Below are positions 42,525 through 50,726 of a stretch of 64,000 nucleotides of DNA, in pieces (positions within the stretch are counted from its first letter, which is position 1; every line of letters starts with the position of its first letter). This DNA is from Roseateles asaccharophilus (GTDB lineage Bacteria > Pseudomonadota > Gammaproteobacteria > Burkholderiales > Burkholderiaceae_C), in contig NZ_SNXE01000003.1 of the NCBI RefSeq assembly GCF_004362405.1, forward strand, positions 124,001 through 188,000, given 5' to 3'. The notes below the pieces were generated by a model, which worked only from the letters and a program-made list of their open reading frames with translations, did no database searches and was not told the DNA's origin. The position numbers and the translations under genes were made by a program.

Positions 42525-43796
42525 TCAACCTTTCGTGGGCTCGTCCTTCTTCCCCTTGTTCTCGGGAATGAAGGGGCTCCAGGGCTGGGCCTTGACCGGG
42601 CCGGGGGTCTTCCAGACCACATTGAACTGGCCGTCCGCCTTGATCTCGCCGATGAAGACCGGCTTGTGCAGATGGTGGTTCTTGGGGTCCATGGTGCTGG
42701 TGAAGCCGCCCGGCGCCTTGAAGGTCTGGCCGGCCATGGCGGCGATCACCTTGTCGGTGTCGGTGCTCTTGGCCTTGGTGACCGCCTGGGCCCACATATG
42801 GAAGCCGATGTAGGTGGCCTCCATCGGGTCATTGGTCAGGGGCTTGTCCTTGTGACCGGGGATGTTCTTGGCCTTGGCGTACTCGCTCCACTTCTTCACG
42901 AACTCGGCATTGGCCGGGTTCTTGATGCTCATGAAGTAGTTCCAGGCGGCCAGATGGCCCACCAGCGGCTTGGTGTCCACGCCGCGCAGTTCCTCCTCGC
43001 CCACCGAGAAGGCCACCACCGGCACATCGGTGGCCTTCAGGCCCTGATTGCCCAGCTCCTTGTAGAAGGGCACGTTGGAGTCGCCGTTGATGGTGGAGAC
43101 CACGGCCGTCTTCTTGCCCTCGGAAGAGAACTTCTTGATCTTGGCGATGATGCCCTGGTAGTCGCTGTGGCCGAAGGGGGTGTACTCCTCCATGATGTCG
43201 GCGTCGGCGACACCCTTGCTCTTCAGGAAGGCGCGCAGGATCTTGTTGGTGGTGCGCGGGTAGACATAGTCGGTGCCCAGCAGCACGAAGCGTTTGGCCG
43301 AGCCGCCGTCCTTGCTCATCAGGTATTCCACCGCGGGAATCGCCTGCTGGTTGGGCGCGGCGCCGGTGTAGAACACGTTCTTGCTGAGCTCCTCGCCCTC
43401 GTACTGCACCGGGTAGAACAGCAGGGAGTTCAGCTGCTCGAAGACCGGCAGCACCGACTTGCGGCTCACCGAGGTCCAGCAGCCGAAGACCACGGCCACC
43501 TTGTCCTGCGAGATCAGCTGCTTGGCCTTTTCGGCGAACAGCGGCCAGTTGGAGGCCGGGTCCACCACCACCGGCTCCAGCTTCTTGCCCAGTAGGCCGC
43601 CCTTGGCATTGATCTCGTCAATGGCCATCAGCACCGTGTCCTTGAGCACGGTCTCGGAAATGGCCATGGTGCCGGACAGCGAGTGCAACACGCCCACCTT
43701 GATGGTGTCGGCGGCAAAGCTCGGCAGGGCAAGGCCGGCCAGGCCCAGGCTGAGGGCGGACAGCGAGAGGACGCGGCGGGAAATCTTCAGGCTCAT
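42525..43796 (-). CDS. urtA: Urea ABC transporter substrate-binding protein UrtA
   Basis: A 423-residue periplasmic binding protein. A signal peptide ([20 protein letters not shown]) is followed by [23 protein letters not shown] (about residues 31-53), and the UrtA-specific [20 protein letters not shown] and [25 protein letters not shown] segments that distinguish it from amide and branched-chain amino acid receptors. It is the first gene of the leftward urt operon. The upstream gap contains an inverted repeat at 43878-43893 but no sigma-54 promoter I could trust. Confidence 0.95.
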   Translation of the reverse strand: MSLKISRRVLSLSALSLGLAGLALPSFAADTIKVGVLHSLSGTMAISETVLKDTVLMAIDEINAKGGLLGKKLEPVVVDPASNWPLFAEKAKQLISQDKVAVVFGCWTSVSRKSVLPVFEQLNSLLFYPVQYEGEELSKNVFYTGAAPNQQAIPAVEYLMSKDGGSAKRFVLLGTDYVYPRTTNKILRAFLKSKGVADADIMEEYTPFGHSDYQGIIAKIKKFSSEGKKTAVVSTINGDSNVPFYKELGNQGLKATDVPVVAFSVGEEELRGVDTKPLVGHLAAWNYFMSIKNPANAEFVKKWSEYAKAKNIPGHKDKPLTNDPMEATYIGFHMWAQAVTKAKSTDTDKVIAAMAGQTFKAPGGFTSTMDPKNHHLHKPVFIGEIKADGQFNVVWKTPGPVKAQPWSPFIPENKGKKDEPTKG

Positions 43797-43877
43797 GAGG
43801 GGCTCCGTGGGTTGATCGGGGGGATGGACGACAACAACAACGGAGCCAAGTCTGGGCAGCGCTGCGCATTCGCGGAA

Positions 43878-43893
43878 TACGCAAGACGGCGTA
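43878..43893. promoter_or_regulatory. Inverted repeat upstream of urtA, candidate regulator site
   Basis: TACGC-AAGACG-GCGTA is a 5-bp perfect inverted repeat with a 6-base spacer, 82 bases upstream of the urtA start. In an intergenic region of about 130 bases it is the only symmetric element of this quality. Protein unknown; the LuxR-type response regulator of the kinase pair at 53-57 kb is one possibility. Confidence 0.4.
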
Positions 43894-43927
43894 GGTGGTG
43901 CTGCGCGGGCGACGCCAGCGCGGGGAT

Positions 43928-44638
43928 TCAGGGCTGGGCGGCCGCGTTCGCCCGATCGCTGGCGATCATCCCGTCCACCATCTCGATCACCCGGTCGCAG
44001 CGCGCGGCCAGGCGCGGGTCGTGGGTCACGACCAGAAAGGCCGTGCCCACCTCGGCGTGCATGCGGCGCAAGAGGGCAAAGACCTCATCGGAGGAGGCGG
44101 TGTCCAGATTGCCCGTGGGCTCGTCGGCCAGCACCAGGGCGGGCTCCAGCACCAGGGCACGGGCAATGGCCACGCGCTGCTGCATGCCACCCGAGAGCTG
44201 CTTGGAGGGCCGGTCCATGGCGCTGGCCAGACCCACGGCCGCCAGCAGGGCCCGCCCCCGCTCCCGCAGGGCGGGACTCACATGACCGTCCCGCGCCAGG
44301 CCCGGCAGGCAGACGTTCTCCAGCGCCGTGAAGGCCGGCAGCAGATGGTGGAACTGGAACACAAAGCCCAGGGTGGCCTGGCGGGCCTGGGTCAGGGCCT
44401 TGTCGTCCAGATCCTGCACGGCGCGGCCGTCCAGCAGGTACTGGCCGCTGCTGGGGCGCTCCAGCAGACCCAGCACATTGAGCAAGGTGCTCTTGCCCGA
44501 GCCCGAGGGGCCGATCAGGGCGGCAAACTCGCCATGGGCCAGGCTGAGGTCCAGGCCCTTGAGCACCGACACCTCGGTGGGCTGCCCCGGGTTGTAGACC
44601 TTGCCCAGGGCTTGCAGCTCGATCAGGGTCTTGCTCAT
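43928..44638 (-). CDS. ABC transporter ATP-binding protein, LolD/MacB-type
   Basis: A 236-residue ATPase with Walker [10 protein letters not shown] (about residues 40-48), Q-loop [17 protein letters not shown], signature [16 protein letters not shown] and Walker [13 protein letters not shown]. The PTGNLD ending marks the MacB/LolD/FtsE group that drives mechanotransmission through FtsX-like permeases. Partner of the permease, whose stop it overlaps (ATGA), and the periplasmic adaptor upstream. Direction of transport is outward by family. Confidence 0.93.
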   Translation of the reverse strand: MSKTLIELQALGKVYNPGQPTEVSVLKGLDLSLAHGEFAALIGPSGSGKSTLLNVLGLLERPSSGQYLLDGRAVQDLDDKALTQARQATLGFVFQFHHLLPAFTALENVCLPGLARDGHVSPALRERGRALLAAVGLASAMDRPSKQLSGGMQQRVAIARALVLEPALVLADEPTGNLDTASSDEVFALLRRMHAEVGTAFLVVTHDPRLAARCDRVIEMVDGMIASDRANAAAQP

Positions 44639-45885
44639 AGCCGTATCGCCTGGGCCGGGTCCATGCGCGCGGCACGCCGGGCCGGCGCCCAGGCCGCCAG
44701 CACACCGGCCACCAGGGCCATCACACTCACCTGAACCGCCGTGCTGGCCGGCAGGCTGATGGAGAACAGGGGCTGGCCGTCCGCGCCCCGCACAAAGCTG
44801 GTGAAGGCCCAGATCAGGGCCACGGCCAGCAGATTGCCCAGCACCGCCCCCACCCCGCCCACCAGGGCCCCCTGCAGCAGGAAGACCCGCATGATCTGAC
44901 CCTGGGTCACACCCATGGCGCGCAGGATGCCGATCTCGCGGCGCTTTTGCACCACCGACACCACCAGCACGCTGGCAATACCCAGCACCACCACCACCAT
45001 CACCACCGCGCGTATCAGGGTGGTGCTGATGCTCTGTGCATTCAGGGCCGAGACCAGCTGGGCATTGGTTTCCTGCCAGCTCTCCACCTTGTAGGGCAGC
45101 TGGCGCGCCAGTGCGGCCGCCTGTTCGCGCGCGGTCCAGACATCGGCCACACGCAGATCGATCTGGGTCACACCGCCCGGCAGGTCCAGCAGGCTCTGGG
45201 CCGAGCGCAGGGGCAGCACCACCATGCGCCGGTTCAGATCGCGCACACCGTAGTCCAGCAGGCCCACCAGGCGCACCGTGTCGCTGCGGCTGCCGGTGTT
45301 GAGCACCATGCGGTCACCCACGCGCAGGCCCAGATCGGCCGCCAGCAGCTGGCCCACCAGGGCCTCACCCGGCAGCAGGCGGAACTGGCCCGCCACCAGG
45401 CGCTGGCGCAGGCCCACGATGGCGTCGTAGCGCGCCAGCTCCACCCCCATCAGGGCGGCCGAACGGCTGGCCTCGCCGCGCTGGGCCAGGGCCGGACCCG
45501 AGACTAACGGCGAGACCGCCGTGATGCCGGGCTGCTCGCTGAGCCAGCCCTCGTAGGACAGCCAGTTGCCCAGGCTGCGCAGGCGCTGGGCGCGGGCCTG
45601 GGTGTCGCTGAGCGACTGCGTGCCCGAGGCCGCCGGCCAGGCCGGCAGCACCTTTTCATCGGGCGGCGTGATCACCACATGGGCCTGGGCCCCCAGGGTC
45701 TTCTCCAGGGTGTTGCGCTGCAGCCCACCCACCAGGGCCGAGATATAGGCCACCACGGCCACGCCAGCGGCCACGCCCACCACGATGAGCAGGGTCTGGA
45801 AGCGCCCCTCCAGCAAAAAGCGCCAGGCCACTTGGCGCTCGAAGCCCAGGCCCAGATGGGCCGATCTTGAGGACGGTCCGGGCAT
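44635..45885 (-). CDS. FtsX/MacB-like ABC transporter permease
   Basis: A 416-residue protein with the four-helix FtsX topology: one helix near the N-terminus ([21 protein letters not shown], about residues 31-51), a large periplasmic domain (about 55-280) and three helices near the C-terminus. It resembles the LolC/MacB permease half without a fused ATPase. The ATPase is encoded by the next gene. The start ATG directly follows the adaptor stop (TGA-ATG). With the adaptor it probably exports a lipid-like compound or peptide; the cargo is unknown. Confidence 0.9.
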   Translation of the reverse strand: MPGPSSRSAHLGLGFERQVAWRFLLEGRFQTLLIVVGVAAGVAVVAYISALVGGLQRNTLEKTLGAQAHVVITPPDEKVLPAWPAASGTQSLSDTQARAQRLRSLGNWLSYEGWLSEQPGITAVSPLVSGPALAQRGEASRSAALMGVELARYDAIVGLRQRLVAGQFRLLPGEALVGQLLAADLGLRVGDRMVLNTGSRSDTVRLVGLLDYGVRDLNRRMVVLPLRSAQSLLDLPGGVTQIDLRVADVWTAREQAAALARQLPYKVESWQETNAQLVSALNAQSISTTLIRAVVMVVVVLGIASVLVVSVVQKRREIGILRAMGVTQGQIMRVFLLQGALVGGVGAVLGNLLAVALIWAFTSFVRGADGQPLFSISLPASTAVQVSVMALVAGVLAAWAPARRAARMDPAQAIRL

Positions 45886-47190
45886 TCAGCGGGCCCCGCC
45901 GCCCACGGCCTGGGCCATGGGGTTGCCGCCGGTCGCCACACGTGCGGGCGCCGCGGCCGCCGGGGCCGGCACGCCGCGCACCCGCGCGCCCAGATCCAGC
46001 CGCGGATCCAGCAGCAGCAGCTCGCCGGCCTGCAGGCCCTGCTGCACCTCCACCCGGTCCAGGCTGCGCAGGCCCAGGCGCAGGGTGCGCTCGACCACGC
46101 GCCCCGCTTCCAGCACCGCCACCCGGCCTTGGCTCCCCCCGTCCTGGCGCAGTGCGGACAGCGGCACGGCCAGGGCGCGTTCGCGCTCGGCCGTGAGCAG
46201 CTCCACCGACAGCGTCATGTCCTCACGCAAAAAGCCCGGCACCTGCCCCTGCGGCCGCAGCCAGACCTGCACCGCGCCGCGCTGGGCATCCACCAGCGGG
46301 GCCAGGCGCTCCAGGCTGGCTTCGAAGGGCTGCTGCGGATAGGCGTCGGCCAGCACGCGCGCGCGCTGGCCCGGCTGCAGCTGCGAGAGATAGCGTTCAT
46401 CCACCGACGCCACCAGCTCCAGCGGTCCCTCCACGCTCTGCACCAGCAAGGCCTTGCCCGGCTGCACGATCTGACCGGGCTCGGCATGGCGGGCCAGCAA
46501 GACCCCGTCACCCACGGCCAGCAGCCGGGCCTGGGCCAGCTTGGCCTCGGCTGCCTGGGCCGCGGCTTCCGCCGCGCGCCACTGGGCCAGGGCCGCGGCG
46601 GCCTCGGCCCCGCTGCCGGCCTGGCCTTGCAGTGCCGCCTCGGCGGCGCGCAGGGCGGCATCGGCCGTGTCCAGGGCGCGACGTGAATCATCCAGACGCG
46701 CCGGGCTCAGAAAGCCGGCAGCCACCAGTTCCTCGTTGCGCTGATAGTCGCGCCGCGCCGCCGCCTGCTGGGCCGCGGCCTGGGCGCGCTGCGCCTCGGC
46801 GGCCACCAGGCCCTGCTCGCGCTGGCCGCGCAGGCGCTCCCGCGCCTGCTGGGCCTGGGCCCGCGCCTGCTCGGCCACGGCCCGCCATTCGCTGTCGTCC
46901 AGCGCCAGCAAGACCTGCCCCTGCTTCACACGCTCCCCCTCACGCAGGCTCACGCTCTGAACCCGTCCGGTCAGGGTGCTGCCCAGCTCCACGCGCCGGG
47001 GTGACTCCACCCGGGCACTGAACTGCAGGCTCTGGCGCAGGGGAGCCGCCGTCAGCTCCAGCACCGAGGCGGCCGGCGGCCGCCACCAGGACCAGAGGGC
47101 CCAGCCCAGCGCCATGAGCAGCAGGGCAATCCAGAACGCGCGCTGGCGCATCAGGCGGGTGATGAAGGGCGGCACCTTGTTGTCTTCCAT
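45886..47190 (-). CDS. Periplasmic adaptor subunit (HlyD/MacA-like membrane fusion protein)
   Basis: A 434-residue protein with one membrane anchor (AFWIALLLMALGWALWSWW, about residues 18-36), a lipoyl-like half (VESPRRVELGSTLTGRVQSV and GQVLLALDDSEW), a long coiled coil very rich in Ala, Gln and Glu (about 95-200), and beta-barrel and membrane-proximal parts. It bridges the inner membrane permease to an outer membrane duct. With the next two genes it makes a MacAB-like exporter; no outer membrane channel gene is present here. Confidence 0.9.
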   Translation of the reverse strand: MEDNKVPPFITRLMRQRAFWIALLLMALGWALWSWWRPPAASVLELTAAPLRQSLQFSARVESPRRVELGSTLTGRVQSVSLREGERVKQGQVLLALDDSEWRAVAEQARAQAQQARERLRGQREQGLVAAEAQRAQAAAQQAAARRDYQRNEELVAAGFLSPARLDDSRRALDTADAALRAAEAALQGQAGSGAEAAAALAQWRAAEAAAQAAEAKLAQARLLAVGDGVLLARHAEPGQIVQPGKALLVQSVEGPLELVASVDERYLSQLQPGQRARVLADAYPQQPFEASLERLAPLVDAQRGAVQVWLRPQGQVPGFLREDMTLSVELLTAERERALAVPLSALRQDGGSQGRVAVLEAGRVVERTLRLGLRSLDRVEVQQGLQAGELLLLDPRLDLGARVRGVPAPAAAAPARVATGGNPMAQAVGGGAR

Positions 47191-47271
47191 GCAAAGCGGA
47201 GCAGGGACCCGGCAGAACCAGGCCGCCGCATGCTAGCAGCGCGGGGCCTATCGTGCTTGCGCGGGCTCAAC

Positions 47272-48549
47272 TCAGGCCGGGCAGGCCACGCCGGCCGCCG
47301 GCTGATCGAGCAGCAGGCTCTCCAAGGCCTGCTCCCGCAGGCCGTAAAAGCGCTTGATCTCGGCGATCTGGGCCAGGATCTCGGGGCGTTTCTTCTGCGC
47401 GGCGGCCAGCGCCGCACCGCTCTTCTTCACCGCCAGAATCATCTTGTTCTTGCTGGTGTGCTCCAGGGCGATGAACTCGAAGACCTGGGTCTCGTAGCCC
47501 TCGGCCTCAAGCAGCAGCGCGCGCAGGGAGTCGGTCACCATCTCGGCCTCCTGGCCCAGGTGGATGCCATGCTGCAGCATGGGCTTCAAGGCCGCGGGCA
47601 GCTGCATCTGCGGGCGCAGCTGCTTGTGGCAGCAGGGCGAGCACATGATGATGCCGGCCCCGGCGCGCAGGCCCAGGTGGATGGCGTAGTCGGTGGCGAT
47701 ATCGCAGGCGTGCAGGGCGATCATCACGTCCAGCCGCGCCGGCTGGTAGTGGCGCACATCGCTCTGCACAAAGCGCAGGCCCGTCAGGCCGTGGCGCTGC
47801 GCAGCGCCGTTGCACAGGCTCACCATGTCTTCGCGCAGCTCGATGCCGCTGACCTCGGCTTTTCTGCCCAGCACGCTCGTGAGCCAGTCGTACATGGCGA
47901 AGGTCAGGTAGCCCTTGCCCGAGCCGAAGTCGCTCACATGCACCTCGGAGCTGGCAGCCAGCGGGCTGCTCTTGAGCGCCGCGCTCATCACCTCGATGAA
48001 CTTGTTGATCTGCTTCCACTTGCGCGACATGGCGGGCACCAGCTGGCGCTCGCCGCCCTTGGCCTCGTGGGTCAGGCCCAGATCGGCCCAGAAGGGCTTG
48101 GCCAGCTCCAGATAGCGCAGTTTTTCCTTGTCATGCCCGGCGTCCGCCGCGGCCGCCGCGGGCGCGGCGTCGGCCCGACGACTCACGCGCAGGCTGGGCC
48201 GGCCCTTGCGGCTGAAGGCCAGCTGCAGCTCCTGTTCGGCCGTCTGCAGATGGGCGTTCTGGAAGTCGCGGCCCAGCAGGGCCTCGATCTCGGCCAGACC
48301 GGCCTCCAGGGCATGGTTCTTGGTGATGTCCCGGGTCTGGTAGCGCCAGAGAAAGCTCAGGCAGCGCTCGCCGCGCAGCTGCACGGTGCGCACCGTCAGG
48401 CGCTCCAAGCCGGCCTCGGCCCCGCTGTACTTGCTCAGCAGCAGCTTGGCGAAGCTGCCCTCGGCCAGGGCGGTCTGCAGCAGGCGCATGAAGCGCTGGC
48501 GGTCATCGGCCTGGGCGGCGGGCGGCGGGGTGATCAGCGCGGTGAACAT
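47272..48549 (-). CDS. SAM-dependent methyltransferase, class I (METTL25/GSTCD-like)
   Basis: A 425-residue protein. The N-terminal 150 residues (RDITKNHALEAGLAEIEALLG) precede a methyltransferase fold with motif I VSDFGSGKGYLTFAMYDWL (about residues 199-217), an acidic strand SGIELREDM, and IALHACDIATDY. The CSPCCHKQLRPQ segment with three close cysteines and His is characteristic of the group that includes eukaryotic METTL25 and GSTCD. Targets are not established; RNA has been suggested for some relatives. It is divergent from the SUMF1-fold gene. Confidence 0.82.
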   Translation of the reverse strand: MFTALITPPPAAQADDRQRFMRLLQTALAEGSFAKLLLSKYSGAEAGLERLTVRTVQLRGERCLSFLWRYQTRDITKNHALEAGLAEIEALLGRDFQNAHLQTAEQELQLAFSRKGRPSLRVSRRADAAPAAAAADAGHDKEKLRYLELAKPFWADLGLTHEAKGGERQLVPAMSRKWKQINKFIEVMSAALKSSPLAASSEVHVSDFGSGKGYLTFAMYDWLTSVLGRKAEVSGIELREDMVSLCNGAAQRHGLTGLRFVQSDVRHYQPARLDVMIALHACDIATDYAIHLGLRAGAGIIMCSPCCHKQLRPQMQLPAALKPMLQHGIHLGQEAEMVTDSLRALLLEAEGYETQVFEFIALEHTSKNKMILAVKKSGAALAAAQKKRPEILAQIAEIKRFYGLREQALESLLLDQPAAGVACPA

Positions 48550-48608
48550 CGGCGTCGGCTAGCGAAAAGCCCGATTTTCCTTCATGAGTGCCGGGCTAGC
48601 ATCGCGGC

Positions 48609-49640
48609 ATGTCCAAGCACCCTGCCCTGTACCTGCTGATCGCCCCCCTGCTCCTGCTGGCGGCTTGCGCCGCGCCGCGCCAGCCCCAGCCCTTCGAGAA
48701 CAGCCTGGGCATGCGTTTCGTGCAGATCCCGGCCGGTGAGTTCCTGATGGGCAGCGAGGCCAGCCCCGAGGCGCTGGCCCAGGTGTTTCCCGCCCTGCCG
48801 CGCGAGCGCTTCCTCAAGCTGGCCGACGAGGGCCCGGTGCATCGTGTGCGCATCAGCCGCGATTTCTGGCTGGGCCAACACGAGGTGACGGTGGGCCAGT
48901 TCCGGCGTTTTCTGGCGCGCTCGGGCTACCGGCCCGAGTCGGTGGCCGACGGCACCGGCGGCTATGGCTGGCGCGCCGACTACGACCCCGCCAGCAGCCC
49001 GCGCGGCGATGCCTTCGAGGGCCGCCGCCCCGAATACTCCTGGGCCAACCCCGGCTTTCCCCAGGGCGAGGACCACCCCGTCACCAATATCACCTGGCAC
49101 GACGCCCAGGCCCTGGCCGCCTGGCTCAGCCAGACCGAGGGCCGGCGCTACCGCCTGCCCACCGAGGCCGAGTGGGAATACGCCTGCCGCGCCGGCACGC
49201 GCACGCATTTCTCCAGCGGCGACGACCCGCAAAGCCTGCAGGGCCATGCCAATCTCTTTGACGCTGACAGCGCCCGCCATTGGCCCAAGTGGGCGGCCAT
49301 GGCCCTGCCCGGCAGCGACGGACATGCCTTCACCGCGCCGGTGGGCAGCTTCGCGCCCAATGCCTGGGGCCTGCACGATATGCACGGCAATGTCTGGGAA
49401 TGGGTGGCCGACTGGCATGGCGACGACTACTACGCCCAGCTCGCCGCTCAGGGCACGGCCGTGGACCCGCAGGGGCCGGCCGAGGGCACGGTGCGGGTGC
49501 GCCGCGGCGGCTCCTGGCACACCTGGGCCTTCTATGCCCGCTCGGCCTACCGCAACTGGAACGATCCCAGCACCCGCTACACCCTGGTGGGCCTGCGCCT
49601 GCTGCTGGAAGATGAAGCGGAACAGAAAAAAGAGCGCTGA
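48609..49640 (+). CDS. SUMF1/formylglycine-generating-fold lipoprotein without the catalytic cysteines
   Basis: A 343-residue protein. The signal ends in lipobox LLLLAACAAP. The FGE fold follows: NSLGMRFVQIPAGEFLMGSE (about residues 30-49), LPTEAEWEYACRAGTRT, GLHDMHGNVWEWVADWHGDDYY and RVRRGGSWHTWAFYARSAYRNW. Real formylglycine generators have cysteines in the GGSxxC region and five residues later; here those positions are His/Thr and aromatic or Arg, so it cannot carry out Cys oxidation. It may bind ligands or act in envelope maintenance like other family members. Gene lies alone between methyltransferase and phosphatase genes. Confidence 0.85.
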   Translation: MSKHPALYLLIAPLLLLAACAAPRQPQPFENSLGMRFVQIPAGEFLMGSEASPEALAQVFPALPRERFLKLADEGPVHRVRISRDFWLGQHEVTVGQFRRFLARSGYRPESVADGTGGYGWRADYDPASSPRGDAFEGRRPEYSWANPGFPQGEDHPVTNITWHDAQALAAWLSQTEGRRYRLPTEAEWEYACRAGTRTHFSSGDDPQSLQGHANLFDADSARHWPKWAAMALPGSDGHAFTAPVGSFAPNAWGLHDMHGNVWEWVADWHGDDYYAQLAAQGTAVDPQGPAEGTVRVRRGGSWHTWAFYARSAYRNWNDPSTRYTLVGLRLLLEDEAEQKKER

Positions 49641-49643
49641 GGC

Positions 49644-50309
49644 TCAGGCATAGCTCTGCAGGGCCGGTTCGTCCTGCAGATGCGGCAGGCCGTTGAAGCT
49701 GTGCAGGCTCAGGCGCTGGGCATTGAAGACCAGCTCGCTCAAGGCGCTGTTGCGCAGGCGCAGGTTGAGCTCGATGGCGCTCTCGGCCGGCGCCTGCAGC
49801 ACCTGGGCCAGGGCGCAGGAGATGGGGCCGCCGCTGGAAAGCACCAGCACCTCACCGCCACCCAGGGCCCGTACCTCGTCCAGCACCCCGGCCACCCCGG
49901 CCAGGAACTGGGCATGGCTGGGCATGCCCTGCGGTGCGGTCTCGCCCCGCATCCAGGCCTGCAGGCCCTGGCGCAGCAGGCGGAAATGATGCTTCACGCC
50001 CTCGGCGTCGCGGGGCGCGGCCAGCGGCTCGGGATGGATGGCGCGGATCAGGGCAGCGCTGTCGTACTCGTCCAGGCCCGGGCGGAGGCTCACCGCCGGC
50101 AGCGCCCCACCCCAGCCCTCGGCCAGGGCCGCCAGGGACTGGGCATGGCGCTTGAGCGTGCCGCTGAACACCGCGTCGAAACGCTGGCCGCGTGCGCGCC
50201 AGAAAGCGCCCAGGCGCTGGCATTGCTGATGGCCCAGGGGGCTGAGCTGGTCATAGTCGGCCGCGCCGAAACTGGCCTGGCCATGGCGCACGAGATGAAG
50301 CATTCCCAT
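49644..50309 (-). CDS. Histidine phosphatase family protein
   Basis: A 221-residue protein with the phosphoglycerate mutase-like RHG motif LHLVRHGQASFGAADYDQLS (about residues 4-23), the second Arg in DAVFSGTLKRHAQSLAAL, Glu in the acidic loop and the second His within VLVLSSGGPI, where the usual H is Ser-Gly-Gly. The missing second His leaves the fold call secure but makes activity uncertain. Substrate unknown. The gene converges on the SUMF1-fold gene with 3 bases between the stops. Confidence 0.85.
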   Translation of the reverse strand: MGMLHLVRHGQASFGAADYDQLSPLGHQQCQRLGAFWRARGQRFDAVFSGTLKRHAQSLAALAEGWGGALPAVSLRPGLDEYDSAALIRAIHPEPLAAPRDAEGVKHHFRLLRQGLQAWMRGETAPQGMPSHAQFLAGVAGVLDEVRALGGGEVLVLSSGGPISCALAQVLQAPAESAIELNLRLRNSALSELVFNAQRLSLHSFNGLPHLQDEPALQSYA

Positions 50310-50449
50310 GGACGGGAATCATGAGGCCGGCGCCCCCGAAATGCTGTCGCCCCGGCGACCGCGCCAGACTCGGCTAAAATCACCGCCTTCTTTCGTCTTG
50401 GCGCGCCCTTTGTCGGTCCCCGCCAGTCATTTTTGTCAACGGAGCCATC

Positions 50450-50605
50450 ATGGGCAACAAGATCAAAACCGAAGCCGACCGCCGCGCCACCCCGCGTCCC
50501 GCCGGCCTGACCTTCAGCCACGGCCGCGGCCAGAAGAAGAGCCTGGAGCGCGGCTCGCACACCCGCAGCAAGAAGAACCCGGGCAAGCGTCCGCACTCGG
50601 GTTGA
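50450..50605 (+). CDS. Small basic protein of 51 residues
   Basis: From the ATG at 50450, 51 codons end in TGA at 50603-50605. The protein starts MGNKIKTEADRRATPRPAGL and continues with Ser/His/Gly/Lys/Arg-rich sequence ending RPHSG, with about 15 basic residues. It has no acidic face, signal or cysteine. Evidence for expression: GGAG ribosome site at 50441-50444, TAAAAT hexamer at 50375-50380 as a possible -10, and a clean terminator at 50656. It is shorter than usual ORF cut-offs and is easily missed. A nucleic-acid or ribosome-binding role is suggested by charge only. Confidence 0.65.
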   Translation: MGNKIKTEADRRATPRPAGLTFSHGRGQKKSLERGSHTRSKKNPGKRPHSG

Positions 50606-50655
50606 TCTCGGGTTGATGTCAGGCGGGAGCGCAGCGTCCCGCCATGCCATCCGGT

Positions 50656-50694
50656 AACAGGCCCAAGCCTCGCGGCAGGGCCTGTTTCTTTTTC
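50656..50694 (+). terminator. Rho-independent terminator after the 51-residue protein
   Basis: AACAGGCCC pairs with GGGCCTGTT around a 13-base loop, followed by TTCTTTTTC. It stands 50 bases after the stop codon and before the flavoprotein gene. Confidence 0.8.
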
Positions 50695-50726
50695 AGACCC
50701 TCATCACCATGCATTGATCGCTAACC

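Noticed and set aside
43914-43927. TGGCGTCGCCCGCGCA on the minus strand upstream of urtA as a sigma-54 promoter
   Set aside because: The A-C of the -24 and the TT of the -12 elements are not matched, and such GC-rich strings are frequent by chance here.
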